Origin: Orobanche coerulescens
Taxonomy: Eukaryota > Streptophyta > Magnoliopsida > Lamiales > Orobanchaceae
Assembly: GCA_033398695.1 (NCBI GenBank)
Contig: CM065803.1
Location: 102,226,001-102,290,000, forward strand
Reading direction: 5' to 3'
Length of the DNA: 64,000 nucleotides
How positions within the stretch are numbered: position 1 is the first letter of the stretch; each line of letters starts with the position of its first letter. Positions 11,578-23,797 of this stretch are shown piece after piece. The notes beneath the pieces were generated by a model. The model did no database searches. It worked only from the letters and a program-made list of their open reading frames with translations, and was not told where the DNA came from. Position numbers and translations under genes: made by a program.

Positions 11578-11835
11578 CAATAGCTTCACATATGTGAAGC
11601 TAAAATATTTAACTAAATTTGAATTCCCCGCTGCCACGCGAAAAATTTCAAACTTCCGCCAATTTTTTTAAAATATTCGTATTGGCGTCACATATGTGAC
11701 GCCTTAAGTAAGATAATACATTAGCTTCACATATGTGAAGCTAAAACGTGTCAACCACCATATCCGCGTGCGCCACCTACCGCCTCCGAAATTATTCTAT
11801 TATTATTTTTTGGCTTCACATATGTGAAGCTAATA
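11578..11835. repeat. Second palindrome block near CACTA-1 left end
   Basis: Four palindromes lie here: GCTTCACATATGTGAAGC at about 11583, 11723 and 11814, and GCGTCACATATGTGACGC at about 11686. The two versions differ only at the outer GCTT/GCGT bases. The block sits about 1.1 kb upstream of the transposase exon, so it could be part of its promoter as well as the transposition end. Confidence 0.8.
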
Positions 11836-12079
11836 TTTGATTGAATGTATTATATAACTTAGTTTGACGGATGAAGCAATATATACATCCTTTTTTTTTT
11901 GAAGCCAACTAAATTATACAAATATGCATCTTTTTTTTCTGATTTTTTTTCCGGAATATACAAGGATATATTGAGCATTTTCAAGCAATCTTCATCCATA
12001 TTATAAGGTATGTAGAAACAGTTGAAATTAAATTATACTTATTTTTCTTGTTGTTAATACAAAATATAATTTAGTTGTA

Positions 12080-12530
12080 GTTTTATATTAAATGAAAATT
12101 TAGTTGATAATTTAGTTGATAATTTAGTTGATAATTTAGTTGTAAAATTTAGTTGATAATTTATCTTAAGCCCTTTCATTAAATTATACAAGTTTTTTGT
12201 TATAATTTAATTGTAGTTTTATAATTGTTAACTAAATATAATTTAGTTGTAGTTTTATATTAAATGAAAATTTAGTTGATAATTTAGTTGAAAATTTAGT
12301 TGATAATTTAGTTGTAAAATTTAGTTGATAGTTTATCTTAAGCCCTTTCATTAAATTATACAAGTTTTTTGTTATAATTTAGTTGTAGTTTTATAATTGT
12401 TAACTAAATATAATTTAGTTGTAGTTTTATATTAAATGAAAATTTAGTTGAAAATTTAGTTGATAATTTAGTTGTAAAATTTAGTTGATAATTTATCTTA
12501 AGCCCTTTCATTAAATTATACGAGTTTTTT
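12080..12530. repeat. TTTAGTTGATAA tandem repeat upstream of transposase
   Basis: A unit of about 160-171 bp, marked by TAAGCCCTTTCATTAAATTA at about 12167, 12338 and 12498, is present three times. Within it the 12-mer TTTAGTTGATAA is itself repeated. It probably lies in the 5' leader or an intron of the transposase gene. Confidence 0.85.
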
Positions 12531-12870
12531 ATTATCAATACCGAACCAGATAGAATCGAGCCACATAGAATTATTGAGAAAATAATATTCAGTAAAAATA
12601 AGTATCTGTTAATTTTACTAAATAAATATATATTCTTTTCAATAAAAGTCAGCTTTATTCACTAAAGTAGCGACTTTATAAAATATTAGTGATTCATTAA
12701 TATTCTTACCAAAACATATATTTGCTAATTAATTCTACTGATCACTAACGAAATTTGGTGGGACTTGGTATAATAAAATGTTCCGAATTTATAAAAGCAA
12801 ATATATCTAAGCGTCTTTTACTGAACTACTAATTCTATTGTTTAGTTGATAATAGATTATTTGGAATGCA

Positions 12871-14127
12871 ATGAAAATATTTTTATATTTTGTAGTTATT
12901 TATTTTGTATGCAGTGAAAAAATCTCAACTTTTAGAGAATGGATGTACGAAAAACGTCGTGGTCCCGACGGTATGATTACTAGAGAATTTATTGATGGTG
13001 TTAATATGTTTCTGGATTTTGGATTCGCTCATGTAGTAGTTGGTAGTAAGATATTATGTCCGTGCAAAAAGTGTAAGAATTGGCGTGAACGTGATCGCAA
13101 TACAGTCATGCAACATTTATGTCAGTGTGGATTTGTACCGAATTATCGTGTTTGGGTATGCCATGGTGAAGATTACCAAAATTGCGGGATCAATGATTAC
13201 AATATAGGAGGATCATCTTCTACACCTGCAGAAAATTATTTTACATCACAAAGAGATATGGTCATGGATAGTTTTCCTCAATTTCGCAATTACACTGATA
13301 ATGAGCCGGCAGAGCCAAATCGTGAAGCAAAATTATTTTATGATCTGTTAGAGTATGCTGATCGGCCTTTGTATGAGTTGCATAATAAGTCGTTGTTGCA
13401 GTGGGTTACGGAGGTAATGAATTTCAAGACGACGTATAATGCCTCACAAAAGCAATGAATTATTTCATCAAAAGCAACAAGGGCATGGCATCGGAGCAAT
13501 ATCAGAGCCAAATCCCCGATAATTATTCCGAAGTAAAATATATCATTTCAAAACTTGGTCTCCGAGTGATCAAGTATGATGTTTATAGCAACAATTATTT
13601 TCTGTATTATGGGGAAGGTGAGAGTTTGAAATTTTGTCCTAGTTGTGTAGCGCCACGGTACGAGGAAGGAAAATTGAGTGCACAAAAGAAATTGTTGTAT
13701 TTTCCAATCACTGATAGGTTGAAGCGGATGTATATTTCGCGCAAAACTACTGAACACATGACATGGCACACAAAGTGCCATGATGAGTCCGAAAGAGTAA
13801 TTCATCCTGCCGGCGCTGAAGCATGGTGACAGTTTAATCGTACGCATCCTTCGTTCGCTGTAGATCCTCGAAATGTCAGACTCGGTCTTTGTACTGATGG
13901 TTTTAATCCATTTAGAGGAACAGGTGCCCAGTACTCTTGTTGGCCGGTCTTCGTAACTCCGTATAATTTACCACCAACTTTATGCATGCGTTAGGAGTTT
14001 ATTTTCTTAAGTCTTATTATATCTGGCCCTAAAGGACCGAGGATGAACATAGATATGATGCTTCGACCCTTGATCGATGAGCTAAAAAGTTTGTGGACAG
14101 ATGGTGCTACAACATGGTACTGTGTAA
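12871..14127 (+). pseudogene. CACTA-1 tnp2-type transposase, 5' part
   Basis: An exon preceded by a TGCAG acceptor-like sequence encodes REWMYEKR then a cysteine-rich ILCPCKKCKN segment, the N-terminal transposase-associated zinc-binding region of plant CACTA transposases. A second frame (from 13455) continues into the tnp2 catalytic region: FCPSCVAPRYE, YFPITDRLKRMY, DPRNVRLGLCTDGFNPF and SCWPVFVTPYNLPP. Between about 13440 and 13460 the frame changes and part of the consensus is missing. In-frame stops follow at 13827-13829 (TGA) and 13992-13994 (TAG). At 14128 element 2 interrupts it and the frame resumes at 23798. The protein would bind and cut the transposon ends. Confidence 0.92.
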
Positions 14128-16514
14128 TGTAATACCCGAGATTTCTGATATGTATTTGGAACTTGTGATATTGTAATTGTTGCACTTTAATCTGAGTATT
14201 ATTCTCCGTATCTCATAGTACGGTGTTGTTGAGCGTATAATTTCATGAATGTGATTTAAGATTTGTGATTCTGCGCATGTAGCGCACGCTATCGTCTATG
14301 TGTAGCGTACGCTAACATGGATCCATAGCGCACGCTACAAAGGAACATTAGCGCACGCTATACGTGGTCAATATGATTGAGACGTGTGGTAGGTGAGATC
14401 AGGCCGGGGATCTTGCTCGGATTGTGTCGGGATGAACCTGGACGGCTTTCAGGAAAAGCCAAGTCAATGCCTTAGCGCACGCTACTGACATGAGAATAGC
14501 GCACGCTAAGTGCTGAGTACAGTGAAGTCAGTAAGCCGTTAGCGCACGCTAAGAGTATGGACTAGCGCGCGTTAATAACCATTTCCTATAAATAGGACAG
14601 CATCCTTTTCGTATTTTCAGTCCTTTCTTTTCCCACATCCGAATTCTTATACTTAGAGTATTACTCTCTTCATCCTAAACACTTCATATCAGCATCCTAG
14701 CTCGTGTTGAAGATTGTAGATCATTGAGGATTGGTGTTCAAGCCTTCGACGTTGGATTGCTTCGATTTCCTCCTTGTTCTTCACTACTTTGAGGTTGGTG
14801 ATTCTTCACTAATATTAGTAGTGTTCTAAAGGACGTTTGATCATGTTTATCTAGTCAGTTAGATTCGTTAATAGTCGAACATCATGTGTTAGAAGGATAT
14901 TTTCGACGTTTCGGCACTTATTCATCGTATGATCCATTGAACCTTTTTAGTATGTGGACTCCTAAGCATATTATGTGTCTTGAAAACCGATCATGACCAG
15001 TATATGGAGATTACCTAGTTCGTATGTTTTACGTAAGGAATCATATGTTTTGGGACTTGGAATGAACGGAACTTAGAATATTTCAATGAAGATCTAGGAT
15101 GAATTATGGTGTTGTGATGATTATACGTGTCCTTGTATCTCATAGTCATTTAGTACGTATAGAACTTTCTCAAAACCTTATGAGCATGATATGCACGGGG
15201 ATGACATGTTTTATCACCATAGAATTCATGAGTTCATCACCATTAGATCTAGTTTTCTGCCAGTAGTAATCTGCCATGCACGGTTAGCGCACGCTAACAT
15301 ACGTAAGTTAACGTGCGCTATCGGGGATAAGCTAATGCACGCTACGTTTGGTACGTAACGTACGTTATGATATCAGCCGAGTCAGTCGGCTGATCAGAGA
15401 GAACTGTCAGTCCATGGATAGCGTACGCTAGGCTTAGATGATAGCGTACGCTAACAGGCAGGCTTAGCGCACGCTACGTAGAGTACGTAGCGTACGCTAA
15501 GTGGTTCAGGCAGATTGCATATTTTGAGCTTTTGGCCGTAGACCGAATTGTTAGGCAATCGTTCGACTTGAGATGATTTGTATATCATTTCTTTTGTTAA
15601 GGTTCGAGCTTGCTACGTTGATCGAAGGAGGTGGCCTTCGAGTGTGTTGAGATCATTGAAGTGTTTTGTTCTTGCCATCTTCGAGGCAAGTATCATAATG
15701 TGTTAAAGTTGGTATTTTGAGCATGTTTGTGGTTTATTCATGTTGTTGAACATGGAATTTATTTTGTTGAATTGACATGATATTCGTTATCTAGTGTTTA
15801 TATGTTCATGTTGATGGACATAATGATTTGGCATATATGTATGCATGAGTTGTGTTTGTGTACGTTGTACGATCTATGCTGAGGGCGCTGGATCGGATGT
15901 CCACCTCGTGTTGGTCCGATGGGATCATCTTGGGATCTAGGCTGAGGGCGCTGGATCATTGGACGGGTTATTTCCACCTCGTGTTGGTCCGACGGGATCA
16001 TCTTGGGATCTATGCTGAGGGCGCTGGATCATTGGAATGCCCTTGTTGTGTTAATGGAATCTTGTGGATTCGCATTGTCGGATTCCGGTAGCAGAAGTCC
16101 GTGTGGTGTATCTTGTTATGTATTGTTGATGCATATTCGATTTGTTTAATATGATACTTGTACTAGCATCGTTTTGCTAACCCCTTCGGGGGTGGACATT
16201 TGTTTTGATGTTCAGGTAGCCGAGGAGCGGGGAAACGACCAAGACCGATGTGACGACGAAGGGGTTCAGTGATGTTTGTCGTTGCTTTTGATTGTCTTCT
16301 TGATTCATTTTCAGTACTCGAGTACGAATGTCTTATTAATATCTTTTCGATATGGTTGTATTAAATACTCGTTGAACCAGTTGAATCGGTTTTGTAAACT
16401 TGAATTTTCGTGGTATTGATGTCTTATATTTATATTTCTTTTATTTAGCCTTGTAAATCCTTTCAAAAAGGGTTTACGGTGCTATAATTATTCCGAATAT
16501 CTCGGGGTGTTACA
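14128..16514 (+). repeat. 5' LTR of element 2 (2387 bp)
   Basis: Order along the LTR: palindrome cluster 1 (14280-14575), TATAAATA at 14587, a transcribed spacer, palindrome cluster 2 (15280-15505), three GGGATCATC repeats (about 15900-16035), the TTCG hairpin (16180-16193), and the LTR end. Apart from these modules the sequence differs from LTR A. Open frames at 15798-16091 fall in the GGGATCATC repeats on both strands and are not genes. Confidence 0.95.
14587..14594 (+). promoter_or_regulatory. Putative LTR TATA box, element 2
   Basis: TATAAATA directly follows the last palindrome of cluster 1 (GCGCGCGTTAA at about 14565-14576). The 3' LTR repeats this at about 21866-21873. Promoter function is inferred from position and motif. 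Confidence 0.65.
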
Positions 16515-16519
16515 GAATA

Positions 16520-16532
16520 TGGTATCAGAGCT
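16520..16532 (+). promoter_or_regulatory. Primer-binding site, tRNA-iMet type
   Basis: TGGTATCAGAGCT lies five bases after the 5' LTR end. It is complementary to the 3' end of plant initiator methionine tRNA, the usual primer for this retrotransposon group. Confidence 0.9.
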
Positions 16533-16758
16533 AAGATTCATGGATATCTTGGCAGTCGGGTTTTAGTTGGGTCTGTTTACGTTATTTGATTTACGGGCCG
16601 TTCGTAACATCACTGTTCAGCCAAAGTCGTCATGTGGACCGTGGTTGTAAGTCTCCTAATCTCTTATACTACCGTTTTACTTAATTACTGTTTTGTGAGT
16701 ATTGACGGGCTTTATTTCGAAAACTTTGTCCTGGATATTGAGGAATTGTGTTTACAGT

Positions 16759-17493
16759 ATGTTGAGAGGAGGACGTGGATGCGGACGCGGTTGTGGACGC
16801 GGACGGGGTAACATGAGACAGGAGGATTCCGCAACTACCCCAGAATTATCAGCTAGTCGAACCGATTCCCATTCTGGAGGGCAGCAAGGATCAGCGAATG
16901 ACGATGCAAATCCTAACATGCCGGGAGTGCTTCAACAGGTGGTGGCGCAGATAAACCAGTTCGCCCAGGTAGTCGACCGCATGCAGACGGCGATGGGACA
17001 GCAGCACCACGAGGATAACCGGGGAGATAGATGGCTTGCTGAGGTGGTCAAATTGCACCCGCCAAAATTTGACGGATCTGCTGAGACACTTACTTGGGAT
17101 CATTGGCTTAAGGAGTTAGAGAAGATATTCGCGGGTCTTAACTGTCCCAAAGACCGGAAGGTTCCCATTGCCCAGTATTTTCTGACTGGGGAGGCCTTTG
17201 ACTGGTGGGAAGCTATTCGACCCGAGGATCATAATGCGGACTGGACGGAATTCAAACTAATGATGGAAGCACAGTATTGTCCTCGTCCAGTTAGAGAGGC
17301 AAAGATCCGAGAGTTTTTCTCACCGCAGAGTTCGGAAGCAACTGTAACGGACATAATCAAAACTTTTAATCATCAGCTGACGTGTGTCCGACACTTGGTC
17401 AGAACGGAGGCAGAAAAGATTTTTCATTTCGATATGCGAATGAAGCCGGAGATTCAGCAATACATGTCCGGGTTCGAGTGTACTACATTGTGA
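16759..17493 (+). pseudogene. Gag capsid region of element 2
   Basis: I take the ATG at 16759, not the upstream in-frame one at 16702, because it opens the basic glycine/arginine-rich start typical of these Gag proteins (MLRGGRGCGRG). A capsid (Retrotrans_gag) domain follows with WLKELEKIF, FDWWEAIRP and FEARY-like motifs through about residue 235. Two consecutive in-frame stops, TGA TAG at 17491-17496, end it. The same frame continues past them from 17497 into the nucleocapsid and protease. Gag would form the cytoplasmic particle that packages the element RNA. Confidence 0.9.
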
Positions 17494-17496
17494 TAG

Positions 17497-18507
17497 TATC
17501 AAGACAAAGCGCTGGCATACGACATGAAAGAGGCGGCGGTGGAAAAATCGGTGGAGGCAAAGAAGCAGAAAGTGACCGGCAACTTCTCAGAAAACAAGAA
17601 TGGTGGGCCCCGCAAGGGCCAGTCTTCCTTTTATACGGCTAGGAAACCTCCACATCCTTCTAGAGCTGGAAAGAAGTTCCGGACAACATCAGCAGTTTCG
17701 GAAGCATCAAAGAAATGCTACAATTGTGGTCGAGCAGGACATATTCGACGTGATTACCCCGCATCTTCTGTGACTTGTTACGATTGTGGACAAGAAGGGC
17801 ACCGTGCGGCCTTCTGTGGAGTTGCTACTAGATCTTTTGGTACTCGCACTCCAGCACCAGTTCCGAAGGAGATAAGTGTGAACCAGACGCAGCAGAGTGG
17901 ATTTCAGCAGCAGAACATTGGGAAGAGAGAGACATCCAGTGCTGGGTCCGTTCCTCCGCGCCTCTACGAGATGAGGAAATCTGACGATCAGAACACTGCT
18001 GTTGCATCAGGTACAATTCAGATCCTTTTGCAACCAGTTAGTGTTTTATTCGATTCCGGAGCTACACATTCTTTCATATCATTGAACTGTGTAAATCGTT
18101 TAAAAATCTCGTGCTTATTTGATTTTGAACCATATGTTGTGGGTTTGCCGAGTGGAGAGAGAATTGTGGGAACCCTAGAGGCTAGAGATTTTCCAGTGTC
18201 TATAGGAGGGAGAGATTGGCCATCGAATCTTATTGTAGTTGACATCTACGGTGACGATTTAATTCTCGGAGACGATTGGCTCAACCGTTATGGAGCTATT
18301 CTGAATTACCGAGAGAGAGTCATTTCTATCATTGCTGATGACGGATCTGAACACTTATTCCGAGGATGGAGGCCGGGAAGCTCGGAAAAATTGATTAAAG
18401 CAATGAAAGCCGTGAAATTTACTGAAGCAAGGATGTCATGGACTTTGGTGTTATGCCATGAGGAAAGAGGAAGGAGTAGAGCTCTCGTGTATTTCAGTTG
18501 TGAATGA
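17497..18507 (+). pseudogene. Nucleocapsid and protease region of element 2
   Basis: This continues the gag frame. Two zinc knuckles follow: CYNCGRAGH with its last cysteine replaced by tyrosine (RRDYP), and an intact CYDCGQEGHRAAFC. After a linker comes an aspartic protease with the catalytic LFDSGATHSFIS motif and the later ILGDDWL segment typical of retropepsins. The frame ends at TGA 18505-18507 because of a frameshift at about 18400-18432, after which RT is read in another frame. The lost knuckle cysteine would weaken RNA binding. Confidence 0.9.
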
Positions 18508-19846
18508 GTTCTCAGATGTATTTCCTGACGAACTACCTAGGTTACCTCCGCAGAGAGAAGTGGAATTCACTATCGAATTAGAGCCCGGAGCAGCTCCTAT
18601 TTCCAGAGCACCATACCGCATGGCGCCAACCGAGATGTATGAACTCAAGAAGCAACTGGAGGAATTGTTACGGAAGGGCTATATTCAACCTAGTGTTTCT
18701 CCTTGGGGAGCGCCCGTTCTCTTTGTTCGGAAGAAAGACGGATCCCTCCGACTGTGTATTGATTACAGGGAGCTCAACAAGATGACGATCAAGAATAAGT
18801 ATCCTATACCACGGATCGACGACTTATTTGATCAACTGCAAGGGGCAAGGGTATTCTCGAAGATTGACTTACGATCAGGATACCATCAGTTGAGAATTAA
18901 GGAATCGGATATACCGAAATCTACTTTCAAATCCCGGTACGGACATTATGAATTTGTAGTGATGCCATTTGGACTTACCAATGCTCCTGCGGTATTAATG
19001 CAATTGATGAATCGGGTATTCTTGGAATACTTGGATAAATTTGTGGTCGTCTTCATTGATGACATCTTGATATATTCGAAGGACGCAGAGGAGCATGTCG
19101 AACATTTACGTGTGGTTTTGAGCACCTTGAGGAAGGAACAGCTGTATGCAAAGCTTTCAAAATGCGAGTTCTGACTTAGGGAGGTAATTTTCCTTGGGCA
19201 TGTGATATCAGCTGACGGAGTTCAGGTGGACCCAAAGAAAGTCGAAGCAATCTTGGAATGGGAGGTTCCTAATAATGTGAAAGAAGTCCGGAGTTTCCTA
19301 GGACTTGTCGGATATTATCGCCGCTTTGTAGAGGGATTTTCCAAAATTTCTCGTCCGCTCAGTCAGCTGTTATAGAAAACTCAAAAGTTTAAGTGGGATG
19401 AGAAATGCCAGGCTGGTTTTGATGAACTTAAGAATAGACTGACGACAGCACCTATATTAGCGTTACCATTTGGAACAGATGGATTCATGGTGTACAGCGA
19501 CGCTTCAAATCAGGGTCTAGGATGTGTGTTGATGCAAAGAGATAAGGTGATTGCCTATGCTTCTCAGCAGCTGAAACCATACGAGGTTAATTACCCGACT
19601 CATGATCTGGAGCTAGTAGCTGTAGTCTTTGCATTGAAAATTTGGCGACATTATTTGTACGGCACTCATTGTCAGATCTTTACAGATCATAAGAGCCTCA
19701 AGTACATTTTCAGTCAGAAAGAATTAAACATGAGGCAGAGAAGGTGGCTGGAATTGATCAAGGATTACGACTTGGAGATTCTCTATCATCCGGGGAAAGC
19801 AAACGTAGTAGCCGATGCATTAAGCTGTAAACCTGTTTCTCTTTGA
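18433..19846 (+). pseudogene. Reverse transcriptase and RNase H of element 2
   Basis: From about 18433 one frame encodes the linker [13 protein letters not shown] and then [22 protein letters not shown], and the catalytic FIDD box in [13 protein letters not shown]. In-frame TGA at 19172-19174, just after AKLSKCEF, and TAG at 19373-19375 interrupt the connection domain ([20 protein letters not shown]). RNase H follows with VYSDASNQG and DHKSLKYIF, ending at TGA 19844-19846. RT would copy the RNA and RNase H would remove it from the hybrid. The amino acids around the breaks are otherwise conserved, so the damage is recent. Confidence 0.93.
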
Positions 19847-21373
19847 GTGTTGGAAGCACTTACGTCCCAAACCAGCATTCAACGGGAACTGATCCGCGAA
19901 GGGATTGAAGTATGGGCACCAGGAATCCAAGGGCAACTATATGTGATGGAACTGACTTCATCACTAGTCGAGGAGATCAAATCTAATCAGTTGAACGATT
20001 CTCTGATCCTTCGGTTATGTGACGAAGTAAAGAAAGGAAAAGCCCCAGGATTCGTGATACAAGATGATGGAGTTCTGAGATTTCAGAGCCGACTTTGCGT
20101 TCCCGATAATGATGAATTGAGACGGACTATTCTGAAGGAAGCTCACAACGCGCCCTATTATATTCACCGAGCGTGATAAGATGTATAAGGATTTAAAACA
20201 AAACTTCTGGTGGGGGAATATGAAGAAGGATGTAGCAGAGTACGTTTCGAAGTATTTGACTTGTCAGCAGGTTAAGATTGAACATCAGCGACCTGCCGGA
20301 ATGTTAAAGCCGCTTCCGATCCCTGAGTGGAAGTGGGAGGATATCTCGATGGATTTCATCACCAGTATGCCAAGGACTAGAACGGGAATGAACATGATTT
20401 GGGTTATAGTTGATCGACTAACCAAGTCGGCTCATTTCCTAGGAATTAAAGATACATGGGGACCCGAGAGATTGGCGCGAGTATTTATTGCGGAGATAGT
20501 CAGATTGCATGGGACGCCGAAGACCATTATTTCGGATCGAGATGGTCGATTCGTGTCACATTTCTGGAAGGCAGTTCACAGGTCCTTGGGGACTGAGCTC
20601 AACTTTAGCATAGCTTATCATCCCCAAATGGACGGTCAGTCCGAAAGGACTATACAAACGGTAGAAGACATGCTTAGAGCTTGTGCCTTAGATTGGTCGA
20701 CTGATTGGGAAGTTCATTTGCCGTTGATTGAATTCACTTACAATAATAGTTGGCATGCTTCTATTAAGATGGCACCATTTGAAGCTTTGTACGGGAGAAG
20801 ATGCCGATCACCCCTGTGTTGGGATGATTCTTGGGATTTGATCGGGACGGAACCGGAATTGATAATTTAGACTCAAGAGAAGATAGCTTTGATTCGAGAA
20901 AGACTGTTGACTGCCTAGAGTCGACAGAAGTCTTATGCAGACGTACGTCATCGCCCTCTAGAGTTCGACGCTGGGGACCATATACTATTGAAGGTGTCTC
21001 CTACACGAGGGATTTTCTGTTTTGGGAGGAGAGGCAAGCTTAGTCCAAGATATATCGGACCATTTGAGATCCTCGAGAGAGTTGGAGATTTAGCATACAG
21101 GTTGGCCTTACCGCCATCGCTGAGTCACGTTCACAATGTGTTTCACGTATCCCAATTGCGGAAGTATGTACCGGACCCCAGTCACGTCATTGATTTCGAC
21201 GAGATCGAGATAGCTAATGACGGCACCTTCGAGGAGAGACCAATCAAGATACTTGAGAGTAAGCCAATACACTTGGTTAAAGTATAATGGTCACGACACG
21301 GAGTCGAAGAGGCCACTTGGGAAACAGAGGACAGTATGAAGGCTAGATATCCAGAGTTGTTTTCATCTTAAGT
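19847..21373 (+). pseudogene. Integrase and chromodomain-like tail of element 2
   Basis: The frame continues from RNase H. A two-base deletion at about 20168-20176 (in the HP-GTSKMYK region of element A) shifts it. The integrase core has Asp in ISMDF, Asp in SDRDGRF and Glu in DGQSERT. The zinc finger has lost one cysteine (KYLTCQQ versus KCLTCQQ in element A). TAG at 20868-20870 and 20916-20918 and TAA at 21285-21287 correspond to CAG, CAG and CAA in element A, so these three are C-to-T changes. The tail has GPFEIL, HVSQLRKYV and a chromodomain-like WSRHGVEEATWE segment ending PELF. Chromodomains of this clade are known to direct insertion into heterochromatin. Confidence 0.93.
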
Positions 21374-21390
21374 TTCGGGACGAAACTTCT

Positions 21391-21406
21391 TTTTAGGGAG
21401 GAAGGA
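21391..21406 (+). promoter_or_regulatory. Polypurine tract of element 2
   Basis: A purine-rich stretch (AGGGAGGAAGGA) sits directly before the 3' LTR and would prime plus-strand DNA synthesis. The preceding GTTTCGGGACGAAAC, at the end of pol, is shared by elements A and 2, with a related form in B. Confidence 0.75.
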
Positions 21407-23792
21407 TGAAATACCCGAGATTTCTGATATGTATTTGGAACTTGTGATATTGTAATTGTTGCACTTTAATCTGAGTATTATTCTCCGTATCTCATAGTCC
21501 GGTGTTGTTGAGCGTATAATTTCATGAATGTGATTTAAGATTTGTGATTCTGCGCATGTAGCGCACGCTATCGTCTATGTGTAGCGTACGCTAACATGGA
21601 TCCATAGCGCACGCTACAAAGGAACATTAGCGCACGCTATACGTGGTCAATATGATTGAGACGTGTGGTAGGTGAGATCAGGCCGGGGATCTTGGTCGGA
21701 TTGTGTCGGGATGAACCTGGACGGCTTTCGGGAAAAGCCAAGTCAACGCCTTAGCGCACGCTACTGACATGAGAATAGCGCACGCTAAGTGCTGAGTACA
21801 GTGAAGTCAGTAAGCCGTTAGCGCACGCTAAGAGTATGGACTAGCGCGCGCTAATAACCATTTCCTATAAATAGGACAACATCCTTTTCGTATTTTCAGT
21901 CCTTTCTTTTCCCACATATGAATTCTTATACTTAGAGTATTACTCTCTTCATCCTAAACACTTCATATCAGCATCCTAGCTCGTGTTGAAGATTGTAGAT
22001 CATTGAGGATTGGTGTTCAAGCCTTCGACGTTGGATTGCTTCGATTTCCTCCTTGTTCTTCACTACTTTGAGGTAGGTGATTCTTCACCAATATTAGTAG
22101 TGTTCTAAAGGACGTTTGATCATGTTTATCTAGTCAGTTAGATTCGTTAATAGTCGAACATCATGTGTTAGAAGGATATTTTCGACGTTTCGGCACTTAT
22201 TCATCGTATGATCCATTGAACCTTTTTAGTATGTGGACTCCTAAGCATATTATGTGTCTTGAAAACCGATCATGACCAGTATATGGAGATTACCTAGTTC
22301 GTATGTTTTACGTAAGGAATCATATGTTTTGGGACTTGGAATGAACGGAACTTAGAATATTTTCATGAAGATCTAGGATGAATTATGGTGTTGTGATGAT
22401 TATACGTGTCCTTGTATCTCATAGTCATTTAGTACGTATAGAACTTTCTCAAAACCTTATGAGCATGATATGCACGGGGATGACATGTTTTATCACCATA
22501 GAATTCATGAGTTCATCACCATTAGATCTAGTTTTCTGCCAGTAGTAATCTGCCATGCACGGTTAGCGCACGCTAACATACGTAAGTTAATGTGCGCTAT
22601 CGGGGATAAGCTAATGCACGCTACGTTTGGTACGTAACGTACGTTATGATATCAGCCGAGTCAGTCAGCTGATCAGAGAGAACTGTCAGTCCATGGCTAG
22701 CGTACGCTAGGCTTAGACGATAGCGTACGCTAACAGGCAGGCTTAGTGCACGCTACGTAGAGTACGTAGCGTACGCTAAGTGGTTCAGGCAGATTGCATA
22801 TTTTGAGCTTTTGGCCGTAGACCGAATTGTTAGGCAATCGTTCGACTTGAGATGATTTGTATATCATTTCTTTTGTTAAGGTTCGAGCTTGCTACGTTGA
22901 TCGAAGGAGGTGGCCTTCGAGTGTGTTGAGATCATTGAAGTGTTTCGTTCTTGCCATCTTCGAGGCAAGTATCGTAATGTGTTAAAGTTGGTATTTTGAG
23001 CATGTTTGTGGTTTATTCATGTTGTTGAACATGGAATTTATTTTGTTGAATTGACATGATATTCGTTATCTAGTGTTTGTATGTTCATGTTGATGGACAT
23101 AATGATTTGGCATATATGTATGCATGAGTTGTGTTTGTGTACGTTGTACGATCTATGGTGAGGGCGCTGGATCGGATGTCCACCTCGTGTTGGTCCGACG
23201 GGATCATCTTGGGATCTAGGCTGAGGGCGCTGGATCATTGGACGGGTTATTTCCACCTCGTGTTGGTCCGACGGGATCATCTTGGGATCTACGCTGAGGG
23301 CGCTGGATCATTGGAATGCCCTTGCTGTGTTAATGGAATCTTGTGGATTCGCATTGTCGAATTCCGGTAGCGGAAGTCCGTGTGGTGTATCTTGTTATGT
23401 ATTGTTGATGCATATTCGATTTGTTTAATATGATACTTGTACTAGCATCGTTTTGCTAACCCCTTCGGGGGTGGACATTTGTTTTGATGTTCAGGTAGCC
23501 GAGGAGTGGGGAAACAAACAAGACGATGTGACGACGAAGGGGTTCAGTGATGTTTGTCGTTGCTTTTGATTGTCTTCTTGATTCATTTTCAGTACTCGAG
23601 TACGAATGTCTTATTAATATCTTTTCGATATGGTTGTATTAATTACTCGTTGAACCAGTTGAATCGGTTTTGTAAACTTGAATTTCCGTGGTATTGATGT
23701 CTTATATTTATATTTCTTTTATTTAGCCTTGTAAATCCTTTCAAAAAGTGTTTACGGCGCTGTAATTATTCCGAATATCTCGGGGTGTTACA
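21407..23792 (+). repeat. 3' LTR of element 2 (2386 bp)
   Basis: It matches the 5' LTR along its full length, with palindromes at about 21558-21855 and 22560-22785, GGGATCATC repeats at about 23185-23310 and the TTCG hairpin at 23459-23472. Several differences from the 5' copy are C/T or G/A changes inside the CpG palindromes, for example GTGCACGC for GCGCACGC near 22747. Confidence 0.95.
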
Positions 23793-23797
23793 TGTAA

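Larger units (their letters stand above)
14128..23792 (+). mobile_element. Chromovirus element 2, full-length but decayed
   Basis: It runs from TGTAATACCC to GTGTTACA between perfect TGTAA duplications (14123-14127, 23793-23797) inside the CACTA-1 transposase coding sequence. It retains both LTRs (2387 and 2386 bp), a tRNA-iMet primer site, gag, protease, RT, RNase H, integrase, a chromodomain-like tail and a polypurine tract. The two LTRs differ at roughly 1.5-2% of positions by eye, so the insertion is fairly recent. Gag-pol is a single intended reading frame now broken by nonsense and frameshift mutations. Pol is closely similar to element A where both survive, and the layout fits the Tekay/Del clade. 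Confidence 0.95.

Noticed and set aside
16702..16758. Upstream ATG as the Gag start of element 2
   Set aside because: The extra 19 residues are hydrophobic and unlike Gag. The ATG at 16759 opens the usual basic glycine/arginine-rich start.
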